From NCBI GenBank assembly GCA_955652155.1, contig CATPAT010000033.1, positions 1 to 5,373 of the forward strand: DNA of 5,373 bases, in the 5' to 3' direction. Below, in pieces: positions 1 to 4,835 of the stretch. Within the stretch, counting starts at the first letter, position 1, and every line of letters starts with the position of its first letter. The translations under genes and the position numbers were made by a program. Origin of the DNA: an uncultured Chthoniobacterales bacterium (GTDB lineage: Bacteria; Verrucomicrobiota; Verrucomicrobiia; Chthoniobacterales; UBA10450). Below the pieces are notes generated by a model. The model did no database searches. It was not told the origin of the DNA and was given only the letters and a program-made list of their open reading frames with translations.

Positions 1-210
1 CGAAGTTGTGCTGCCGGAAAAAATCAGGATCACATTTTGACCAAGACTCGCGATCTGCGCTTCGACTTGCGCCTTGGCGCCATTCCCAATCCCGACCATC
101 GCAATCACCGCTGCGACGCCGATGATGATTCCGAGCGCCGTCAAAACCGAACGCATTTTGTTCCGGCGCAGGGCGCGGAACGCGATGTTCAACGTTGATT
201 CAATTCTCAT
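1..210 (-). CDS. MacB-type ABC transporter permease, N-terminal part (cut by window edge)
   Basis: The 70 visible residues begin MRIESTLNIAFRALRRNKMR and run into a hydrophobic segment (about residues 22-42, LTALGIIIGVAAVIAMVGIG), then GAKAQVEAQIASLGQN. This is the standard N-terminus of MacB/FtsX-type permeases: a short amphipathic cytoplasmic helix, the R-x-N-K-x-R-S-x-L-T-x-L-G-I-I-I-G signature, the first membrane helix, then the start of the large periplasmic domain. The rest lies left of the window. The ATG overlaps the stop codon of the upstream ATPase as ATGA (positions 207-210), so the two are probably translationally coupled and form one transporter. As a family, these permeases transmit ATP hydrolysis mechanically to the periplasm rather than moving substrate through the membrane. 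The substrate (macrolide, peptide, lipoprotein, other) cannot be told from this fragment. Confidence 0.93.
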   Translation of the reverse strand, partial: MRIESTLNIAFRALRRNKMRSVLTALGIIIGVAAVIAMVGIGNGAKAQVEAQIASLGQNVILIFSGSTTS

Positions 211-968
211 AATTGAGCTTGTGAATCGATCGGCGCGATCTTCTCCAGTTCGGTCGCGGCATCGAGGCGCTGTGTAACGTTGAAATCATTCAGAATCAGA
301 CCATCGCGCATCACCACGTTGCGCCGCGCGTAAGCGGCGATGTCCTGCTCGTGTGTGACCATGATAATGGTGATGCCGCGCTCGTTGAGCTGTTGAAAAA
401 TTCCCATGATCTCGACGCTGGTCCGGCTATCGAGGTTTCCGGTCGGCTCGTCGGCCAGGACAACTTCCGGATCGTTCACAAGCGCACGCGCGATCGCCAC
501 GCGCTGCTGCTGACCGCCGGAAAGTTGGCTCGGGTGATGATCTTCGCGTCCGCCGAGTCCAACCGACGCGAGGACGGCGTCCGCTTTTTCGCGCAGCTGC
601 GCGTGGGTCAAACGATGCGTGCCATAAAGCAGCGGCAACTCCACGTTCTCGCGCGCCGATGTGCGCGGCAGAAGATTGAAGCTTTGAAAAACAAAACCGA
701 GTTTGTGGTTGCGAATGTCGGCCAACTGATCTCGATCCAGCACCGAAACATCGGCATCGTCCAAAAGGTAGCGCCCGGAAGTCGGCCGATCAAGACAACC
801 GAGAATGTTCATCAGCGTCGATTTTCCCGAACCGCTCGCACCCATCAATGCCACAAATTCGCCGCGTTGAATCTCGAGAGAGACGCCGCGGACGGCCTGC
901 ACCTCCACGTCGCCGGTGCGATAGGTTTTGTGCACGTCGGTCAGTTTGACCACTTCGCCGTTCTTCAT
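207..968 (-). CDS. MacB/LolD-like ABC transporter ATP-binding protein
   Basis: A complete 253-residue nucleotide-binding subunit. In order: Walker A GASGSGKST at 43-51, Q-loop glutamine at 95 (FVFQSFNLLP), ABC signature LSGGQ at 149-153, Walker B VVLADE at 169-174 with catalytic E174, D-loop NLD at 178-180 and switch histidine H206 (VTHEQD). The sequence around the Q-loop and the ADEPTGNLDS block are typical of the MacB/LolD/FtsE group. ATPase and permease are separate genes here, unlike the fused MacB of E. coli. After the core domain (about residue 225) there is a tail of some 28 residues, which is common in split versions. It sits between a MacA-like adaptor gene and the permease, and its stop codon overlaps the permease ATG. 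No clear Shine-Dalgarno sequence precedes the ATG. It acts on the cytoplasmic face of the inner membrane, powering the pump. Confidence 0.96.
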   Translation of the reverse strand: MKNGEVVKLTDVHKTYRTGDVEVQAVRGVSLEIQRGEFVALMGASGSGKSTLMNILGCLDRPTSGRYLLDDADVSVLDRDQLADIRNHKLGFVFQSFNLLPRTSARENVELPLLYGTHRLTHAQLREKADAVLASVGLGGREDHHPSQLSGGQQQRVAIARALVNDPEVVLADEPTGNLDSRTSVEIMGIFQQLNERGITIIMVTHEQDIAAYARRNVVMRDGLILNDFNVTQRLDAATELEKIAPIDSQAQL

Positions 969-978
969 GTCGATGTCG

Positions 979-1078
979 GTGGATCGGCCGCTCCGCGGGC
1001 GATGCTAAACATATGCGGCTTCGCCGCGTGGCTTAACATCGAGGTCCGAGCCGGACGGGCCTGTACTGCTCGATCCAC
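979..1078. repeat. Structured spacer between adaptor and ATPase genes: nested inverted repeats
   Basis: This 100-base block holds three nested or adjacent palindromes. The outer arms are GTGGATCG (979-986) and CGATCCAC (1071-1078). Inside is a long imperfect hairpin at 1000-1042, whose arms start CGATG and end CATCG and which closes with GCGGC-TTC-GCCGC. Next to it is GTCCG-AGC-CGGAC (1044-1056). In the minus-strand transcript the two mismatches in the outer part of the long stem become G-U pairs, so the hairpin folds better in the operon mRNA. There is no U-tract after it in the minus direction. It could be a REP/MITE-like repeat, or an RNA structure tuning the adaptor:ATPase ratio. The structure is visible; the role is inference. 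Confidence 0.5.
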
Positions 1079-1102
1079 GTTGCGCCGTTTCGTATTCATC
1101 GG

Positions 1103-2290
1103 TTATGGAAACCTTCGCTGCTGCCCGCTGAATGGATTTGCCGGTGGCGACGATGATGCGGCTGGCGACGAAAGTTCTGCCGTCACGACACGATCACCTT
1201 CTTTCAAACCTTCGGTGACTTCGGTCATTATCCCGTCGCTAATTCCTGTTTTGATTTGAACCGCCTTTGGCCGGCCGTAGGACAAAACATAAACGGTACG
1301 CTCGGGCTTGCGCTCACGCGCCGCGGTCGGACGCTGACCGCTTGGCGACGATGCCGGCTTGGGCGGCTCGGCTGCCGCGGCGTCTGGTGGACGATAACGC
1401 AACGCCGCGTTCTTGAGCTGAAGCATGTTGTCCTTGTGCTCGATGATGATTGAAACATTCGCGGTCATTCCGGGTTTCAACTTCAAATCCGAGTTGTTGA
1501 CCCCGATCACTGTGTCGTAAGTGACAACGTTTTGAACCGTGATCGGCGCGTTGCGAACCTGCACCACTTTCCCGTGAAACGTCCGCGTCGGAAAAGCATC
1601 CACTGTAAAATCGACATCCTGGTCCACGCTCACCGCGCCAACATCCGCTTCGGCAACGTTCGAATCGATCTGCATTTTCGTGAGATCGTTCGCAATCTGG
1701 AAAATCACCGGCGCCTGCAAACTTGCCGCCACGGTCTGGCCGACATCGACATTGCGCGATATGACCACGCCATCGATCGGCGACGTGATCTTGCAATGGT
1801 CGAGATCGGCTTTCGCTTTGTCGAGCGCGCCCTCCTTGATCTTCACGTTCGCTTCGGCTTGATGCAGTCCCGCCGTGGCCTGGTCAAGATCCTGTTGCGA
1901 CGAATTTTTTTGGGTGAAAAGCTTTTGAATCCGATCAGCGTTGACTTTCGCCAGCTCCAGCGCCGCTTGCGCGTTTGCCACGTCACCTTCGGCCTGAGTC
2001 ACCGCCGCTTGAAAGAGCATCGGGTCAATTTGAGCGACGACCTGGCCTGCCTTCACCTCAGAATTAAAGTCGGCGAAGAGCTTGGCAATATTACCTGAGA
2101 CCTGGCTGCCCACTTGCACATTGACCACCGGATTGAGGGTGCCGGTCGCAGTGACAAGTTGCGTGATCGGCCCTTTCGTCACGGTCGCAGTTTGATAACC
2201 GCCCCCGCTACTTTGGGTACACCGGCGAACAACGAACAAAATGATGAGAAGGGCGACGACGATGACGCCGATAGGGAGAAAGCGCTTCAT
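1103..2290 (-). CDS. MacA-like periplasmic adaptor (membrane fusion protein) of a tripartite efflux pump
   Basis: With the ATG at 2288-2290 the protein has 395 residues and starts MKRFLPIGVIVVALLIILFV, an uncleaved inner-membrane anchor (about 4-21). A TTG nine codons upstream is also in frame but would put charged residues before the anchor, so ATG is preferred. Domains in order: first half of the lipoyl-like barrel (about 55-90, GSQVSGNIAKLF and VKAGQVVAQIDP), a two-helix coiled-coil hairpin (about 92-163, rich in A, Q, K and E), second lipoyl half (ITSPIDGVVISRNVDVGQTV, 168-187), a beta-barrel (about 205-285, ending LKPGMTANVSI) and the membrane-proximal domain (about 332-372). A proline/alanine-rich linker (about 301-331) interrupts the last two domains, and the final 22 residues are Ser/Pro-rich, probably disordered. 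It is the first gene of the operon and should link the ABC subunits to a TolC-like channel, not present here. Confidence 0.94.
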   Translation of the reverse strand: MKRFLPIGVIVVALLIILFVVRRCTQSSGGGYQTATVTKGPITQLVTATGTLNPVVNVQVGSQVSGNIAKLFADFNSEVKAGQVVAQIDPMLFQAAVTQAEGDVANAQAALELAKVNADRIQKLFTQKNSSQQDLDQATAGLHQAEANVKIKEGALDKAKADLDHCKITSPIDGVVISRNVDVGQTVAASLQAPVIFQIANDLTKMQIDSNVAEADVGAVSVDQDVDFTVDAFPTRTFHGKVVQVRNAPITVQNVVTYDTVIGVNNSDLKLKPGMTANVSIIIEHKDNMLQLKNAALRYRPPDAAAAEPPKPASSPSGQRPTAARERKPERTVYVLSYGRPKAVQIKTGISDGIMTEVTEGLKEGDRVVTAELSSPAASSSPPANPFSGQQRRFP

Positions 2291-2335
2291 GAAGGTGAGA
2301 TTTGACTTGGGGTCCAATTAAAATGACAGGCAAAC
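2291..2335. promoter_or_regulatory. 45-base divergent spacer between adaptor and ABC-2 permease genes
   Basis: The adaptor gene leaves to the left from 2290 and the ABC-2 permease leaves to the right from 2336, so both 5' ends meet in 45 bases. A TTGACT (2302-2307) and an AT-rich TTAAAAT (2318-2324) are present on the plus strand, but only 11 bases separate the TTGACT from the TAAAAT at 2319-2324, too short for a standard sigma-70 promoter. Either the promoters overlap the neighbouring coding sequences or a different promoter type is used. Neither start has a strong ribosome-binding site. Confidence 0.3.
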
Positions 2336-3133
2336 GTGCTCCGGCGTTACATCGAGATTTACTCCATCATGCTGCGCAACTCGCTCATCCGCGAGATGAG
2401 CTTCAAAGCAAACTTCCTGCTTTGGATGCTAGTGGAGGTGCTTTGGTTCGTCGGGCAGATCGTTTTCTTCTCTATCATCTTCGGCAATGTCGACCGCATC
2501 GGAGATTGGACAAAATGGGAAGTGGTTTTGCTCATCGGCACCCATCAAATGATCGCGCAACTTTTCCAGGCGTTCTTCTTTGTCAACGTAGCTGCCATTC
2601 CTGAGCTGGTCCGTACCGGAAAACTGGACTCGCTCCTGGTTTTGCCGGTCGACAGTCAGTTTGCCATCTCGACCAAACAATTCGGCCTCGACAGCGTGGT
2701 CAACGCCGCCCTCGGCGGTGCGGTCGTTGTTGTTGCCCTGGCGAAGCTCAGTGTCGTCCCAACTCCGATGTCGATCTTGCTTTACATCATAGCGATCGGG
2801 TTCGGCATCGCGGTGCATTATTCGATCATGCTCAGTCTGGCCGCGGTCAGTTTCTGGATCGTGCGGGCGCAGGGGCTGGTTTACGGCTACTTCAACTTCC
2901 TTAACATCGCGCGTTATCCGGACGCGATTTTCCCGCGCCTCTTCAAAATCATTTTCGGCTGGATCGTGCCGGTCGTGATCGTCGCCAATATTCCCGCGCG
3001 ATTGTTAATCAAGTCGTTCGGCCAGCCCGCCCCGCTCATGTTTCAGCTGGTGGTGGCGTCGACCGTGGTCTTTTGCCTCTCGCGCGCGTTCTGGGTATTC
3101 GCCCTGCGGCGATACTCCAGCGCCAGCTCGTAG
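2336..3133 (+). CDS. ABC-2 family transporter permease (DUF990/PF06182-like)
   Basis: A 265-residue integral membrane protein with about six hydrophobic segments: roughly 26-49, 62-86, 120-141, 146-176 (long), 203-224 and 235-257. Between helices 2 and 3 is the loop PELVRTGKLDSLLVLPV (89-105), and before helix 5 is ARYPDAIFP (192-200). Both loops match the ABC-2 permease family often labelled DUF990, whose members are usually encoded as an ATPase plus two such permeases. The start is a GTG: TGA at 2324-2326 blocks any in-frame start upstream, and the next ATG (2369) would remove part of the amphipathic N-terminal helix. Only a weak purine stretch precedes it. No ATPase or partner permease lies beside it: the left neighbour is divergent, the right one is a DksA-like gene. 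Substrate unknown. Family call is from remembered motifs, fairly sure; partner subunits must be elsewhere. Confidence 0.82.
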   Translation: MLRRYIEIYSIMLRNSLIREMSFKANFLLWMLVEVLWFVGQIVFFSIIFGNVDRIGDWTKWEVVLLIGTHQMIAQLFQAFFFVNVAAIPELVRTGKLDSLLVLPVDSQFAISTKQFGLDSVVNAALGGAVVVVALAKLSVVPTPMSILLYIIAIGFGIAVHYSIMLSLAAVSFWIVRAQGLVYGYFNFLNIARYPDAIFPRLFKIIFGWIVPVVIVANIPARLLIKSFGQPAPLMFQLVVASTVVFCLSRAFWVFALRRYSSASS

Positions 3134-3155
3134 GTTCAGTCGAATTAAACAGCCC

Positions 3156-3174
3156 GGAGATTCGTCAAATCTCC
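3156..3174 (+). terminator. Hairpin after the ABC-2 permease gene, possible terminator
   Basis: GGAGATT (3156-3162) and AATCTCC (3168-3174) form a perfect 7-base stem with a 5-base loop, starting 22 bases after the permease stop codon. It is followed by CCTTG rather than a run of T, so it is not a textbook intrinsic terminator. It may stop or protect the permease transcript. Confidence 0.4.
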
Positions 3175-3221
3175 CCTTGCGCTGATTAGGAATTGTCCTT
3201 AATTAAGCCTCCGTTTTTTCC

Positions 3222-3247
3222 GGCGCCCGACTGCTGGGGCGCCTTTT
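3222..3247 (+). terminator. Terminator-like hairpin immediately before the dksA-like start codon
   Basis: GGCGCCC (3222-3228) pairs with GGGCGCC (3237-3243) around an 8-base loop and is followed at once by TTTT (3244-3247). The dksA-like ATG is at 3253, only five bases later. A T6 run (3214-3219) precedes the stem. The shape is that of a short intrinsic terminator, but its place leaves no room for a downstream promoter with a leader. It may therefore act as an attenuator or translation-blocking hairpin in the dksA-rpmG-rpsR leader, or terminate read-through from the permease with the dksA-like mRNA being leaderless. The fold is seen; function is inferred. Confidence 0.45.
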
Positions 3248-3252
3248 GAATT

Positions 3253-3873
3253 ATGGCCAAACAGAAAAAGAAAAAAAATTCAGCTAAGAAAGCTGTCCCC
3301 CGCAAAGCGAAGCCAGTCCGCAAGGTTTCTGCCAAAAAAGCCCGCGCCAGCGCGAATCCGCGCGAGACCTTGCTCGGACGCAATCATCACGAGCGCAAAT
3401 TGAGCCCGTTTACTCGCAAGCAGAAGGAAAAGCTCCTGCAACTGCGCGACGCCATGGTCGATTCCATGGCCGGCGTGGCGCAAGACACACTCCGTTCACG
3501 TGCTGAAGGCAGTGAAGCTTCCGCATTCGGCATGCATCAGGCCGATGCTGGCTCCGACGCTTACGATCGCGATTTCGCGCTTAGTCTGCTTTCGCAGGAA
3601 CAGGACGCCCTTTACGAAATCGATCAGGCGCTGAAACGGATCGAGCTCGGCACCTACGGAATTTGCGAAATGTCGGGTAAACCGATCCCGCACGCACGTC
3701 TGGAAGCGATCCCGTTCGCGCGGTTCACCGTCGAATGTCAATCGCAGCTCGAGAAACAAAACAAGGCTTCGCGCGTCCGGCAATCAGTCACCTCCCTCTT
3801 TGGTCTGACCGATGACGAGGGCGGCGAAGGCGAGGAAGAAGAAGCGACGCCGGCGGCCGAATCCAAGGAATAG
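3253..3873 (+). CDS. DksA/TraR-family RNA polymerase regulator with basic N-terminal tail and degenerate zinc finger
   Basis: A 206-residue protein of three parts. Residues 1-35 are a Lys/Ala-rich tail (13 Lys and 4 Arg) like histone H1-type tails. Residues 50-175 are the DksA core: helices of the coiled coil (about 52-85 and 105-132), a tip region around SDAYDRDFAL (101-110), then the zinc-finger region starting YGICEMSGKPIP. Residues 187-206 are acidic (DDEGGEGEEEE). The classical finger is CxxC-x17-CxxC; here it reads C138-x2-S141-x17-T159-x2-C162, so two of four ligands are replaced, as in DksA2/YteA-type relatives that work without a full zinc site. DksA proteins bind in the RNA polymerase secondary channel and adjust rRNA and ribosomal-protein transcription, often with ppGpp. 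A TGA at 3247-3249 blocks an upstream start; no Shine-Dalgarno sequence is seen. First gene of an operon with rpmG (5-base gap) and rpsR. The typical family length is 120-150, the excess being the tails. Confidence 0.9.
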   Translation: MAKQKKKKNSAKKAVPRKAKPVRKVSAKKARASANPRETLLGRNHHERKLSPFTRKQKEKLLQLRDAMVDSMAGVAQDTLRSRAEGSEASAFGMHQADAGSDAYDRDFALSLLSQEQDALYEIDQALKRIELGTYGICEMSGKPIPHARLEAIPFARFTVECQSQLEKQNKASRVRQSVTSLFGLTDDEGGEGEEEEATPAAESKE

Positions 3874-3878
3874 CGGCG

Positions 3879-4052
3879 ATGGCGCAGGAAATCATCATCC
3901 TCGAATGCACCGAAGCGAAAGCGCTGGGCAAACCGGTTTCGCGTTACATGTCTTTTCGGAACAAGAAAAGTCCGCGCACGCCGAACCGGCTCGAGAAAAA
4001 GAAATACAATCCGTTTTTGCGGAAGCACACGCTTCATCGCGAAACCAAGTAA
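3879..4052 (+). CDS. rpmG: 50S ribosomal protein L33, cysteine-poor (zinc-independent) form
   Basis: A 57-residue basic protein starting MAQEIIILECTEAKALGKPV and ending YNPFLRKHTLHRETK. The blocks NKKSPRTPNRLEKKKYNP and RKHTLHRETK are diagnostic for L33 of the large ribosomal subunit. Zinc-binding L33 proteins carry CxxC near the N-terminus and CxxC before KHTLH. Here only C10 remains, with A13 in the second position and N44 and L47 at the other two, so this is a 'C-minus' form. The start ATG is 5 bases after the dksA-like stop, with AGGA (3866-3869) nine bases upstream, inside the end of the dksA-like gene; this is the clearest ribosome-binding site in the window. It is followed after 6 bases by rpsR. 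Confidence 0.96.
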   Translation: MAQEIIILECTEAKALGKPVSRYMSFRNKKSPRTPNRLEKKKYNPFLRKHTLHRETK

Positions 4053-4058
4053 CTCTCG

Positions 4059-4298
4059 ATGCAACCCAAGACCGCCAAACGCCGTTCCGCATTTCGCCGC
4101 GCCAATCGCGCCATGCCCCGGCGCCGGATCGACATCTCCATCGAAGCGATCGATTACAAGAATCCCGATCTCCTGAAAAAATTCGTGACCGAGAGCGGCA
4201 AAATCCTTCCCCGCCGTGTTACCGGCATGCCGGCGCATCTCCACCGCAAAATCACTCGCGAAATCAAGCGCAGCCGCTCAGTGCTGCTAATGAAATAG
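4059..4298 (+). CDS. rpsR: 30S ribosomal protein S18, cysteine-free form
   Basis: A 79-residue basic protein with the S18 core: IDYKNPDLLKKFVTESGKIL (31-50), PRRVTGMPAHLHRKITREIK (51-70) and a short end RSRSVLLMK. The N-terminal 23 residues are Arg/Lys-rich (KRRSAFRRANRAMPRRR). S18 binds the 30S platform as a heterodimer with S6. There is no cysteine at all, so it is the C-minus type without a zinc site. The ATG lies 6 bases after the rpmG stop, with no recognisable Shine-Dalgarno sequence, which suggests translational coupling. In many bacteria rpsR sits with rpsF, ssb and rplI; here it is instead the last gene of a dksA-like/rpmG/rpsR unit. It may be the only S18 or a paralogue; the window cannot tell. 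Confidence 0.95.
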   Translation: MQPKTAKRRSAFRRANRAMPRRRIDISIEAIDYKNPDLLKKFVTESGKILPRRVTGMPAHLHRKITREIKRSRSVLLMK

Positions 4299-4316
4299 CG
4301 CGCGAAATTCGCGCGC
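4298..4316 (+). terminator. Strong GC hairpin at the end of rpsR, probable terminator
   Basis: GCGCGCG (4298-4304) pairs with CGCGCGC (4310-4316) around AAATT. The symmetry extends two more bases into the loop on each side. The stem starts on the last base of the rpsR TAG stop codon. No T-run follows, so it may work as a 3'-end stabiliser or as a U-tract-less terminator. As a near-perfect palindrome it could serve transcripts from both directions: the toxin-like gene on the minus strand also ends towards it. Confidence 0.5.
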
Positions 4317-4379
4317 CGCAATTGCAGGGCGGGCGCCTCGTCTGCCGATTCTGTCATCATTTGGTTCACCGTTTGACAC

Positions 4380-4393
4380 CCCGCAGGCGCGGG
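4380..4393. repeat. Short GC hairpin in the spacer between rpsR and the toxin-like gene
   Basis: CCCGC (4380-4384) and GCGGG (4389-4393) form a 5-base stem with an AGGC loop. On the minus strand it is preceded by TTGTAGCGGT. It resembles short dispersed palindromes common in intergenic DNA of GC-rich genomes, but repetition elsewhere in the genome cannot be shown here. Confidence 0.3.
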
Positions 4394-4430
4394 ACCGCTA
4401 CAACTGCTGCATTCGAGATTGCATGTCGGA

Positions 4431-4456
4431 CGTTGAGCGTTGGGCGGTTGGGCGTT
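4431..4456. repeat. Heptamer tandem repeat (CGTTGRG units)
   Basis: The units are CGTTGAG (4431-4437), CGTTGGG (4438-4444), CGGTTGGG (4445-4452, one base longer) and a partial CGTT (4453-4456). They lie 12 bases beyond the stop codon of the toxin-like gene, and on the minus strand read as CAACG-type units. It is a short degenerate tandem array. With the hairpin at 4380-4393 it accounts for much of the 169-base spacer 4299-4467; I see no gene in that spacer. Confidence 0.5.
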
Positions 4457-4467
4457 TTCTCCTGCTC

Positions 4468-4830
4468 TCACGCCTTTCGCGTTTTCTCGCCCTGCTCGAT
4501 TAGTTTCCAGAACTCGCGCCTCTTGCCGAGCGCTTGATCTTCCGCCACTGGCAGTTTGCTGCGGAAAAGGAAATCGCGAAACGTGTTCTTGTGCAAAACG
4601 CGGTGAATGGTGATGCCTTCCGGCGTTTGCGCGAAGTAGATCCGGTAATCTTTGGCGCGATAGCGGTATAACTTTTTTCCCTCGCGCTCGATCACGCCAA
4701 AATGTTTGGCATCGAGATGATTGAGGTCTTCAGGCAAAATTTGAAATTGCTCGAGCAAATCGAGCTGCATTTTCTTCGGCAACGCCGACATCTCGGCAGC
4801 GCTCAATTCGTTGAAAATGATCTGAAACAT
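4468..4830 (-). CDS. RelE/ParE-superfamily toxin-like protein without visible antitoxin
   Basis: A 120-residue protein starting MFQIIFNELSAAEMSALPKK. The order of elements matches the RelE/ParE fold: a first beta strand (2-6), two helices (about 8-32, with the LPKKMQ turn), then a beta sheet with KKLYRYRAKDYRIYFA (52-67) and GITIHRVLHKNTFRDFL (72-88). The YR-x-R-x-x-DYRI-Y pattern and the late H-R/H-K positions resemble the region holding the basic mRNA-cleaving residues of RelE enzymes. A charged helical tail (about 96-120) follows. RelE proteins cleave mRNA on the ribosome; ParE relatives act on gyrase. No antitoxin-sized ORF lies directly up- or downstream: upstream is a 96-base palindromic repeat, downstream a repeat spacer. 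It could be an orphan or domesticated toxin, or a housekeeping RelE-fold protein. Fold call moderate, activity unknown. Confidence 0.72.
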   Translation of the reverse strand: MFQIIFNELSAAEMSALPKKMQLDLLEQFQILPEDLNHLDAKHFGVIEREGKKLYRYRAKDYRIYFAQTPEGITIHRVLHKNTFRDFLFRSKLPVAEDQALGKRREFWKLIEQGEKTRKA

Positions 4831-4835
4831 GACTT

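Noticed and set aside
979..1078. Complete insertion element with target-site duplication
   Set aside because: The bases flanking the 8-base inverted ends do not repeat each other and there is no transposase, so only a repeat-like structure is claimed.
351..1259. Plus-strand 302-codon ORF
   Set aside because: It lies antisense to the ATPase gene, whose motifs are complete. The product is Arg/His-rich without recognisable domains.
1532..2098. Plus-strand 188-codon ORF
   Set aside because: Antisense to the adaptor gene; no domain and typical shadow composition in GC-rich DNA.
2291..2317. TTG at 2317 as start of the adaptor gene
   Set aside because: The ATG at 2290 gives a typical short basic start directly before the membrane anchor; the TTG start adds nine residues with no support.
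2302..2324. TTGACT and TAAAAT as a promoter for the ABC-2 permease
   Set aside because: Only 11 bases separate the two hexamers, too short for a normal promoter.
4373..4404. TTGACA (4373-4378) with TACAAC (4399-4404) as a sigma-70 promoter
   Set aside because: The spacer is 20 bases and no plus-strand gene follows. The TTGACA is probably chance next to the GC hairpin.
3812..4537. Plus-strand 241-codon ORF
   Set aside because: It overlaps dksA-like, rpmG and rpsR in another frame and is low-complexity; the three real genes explain the DNA.
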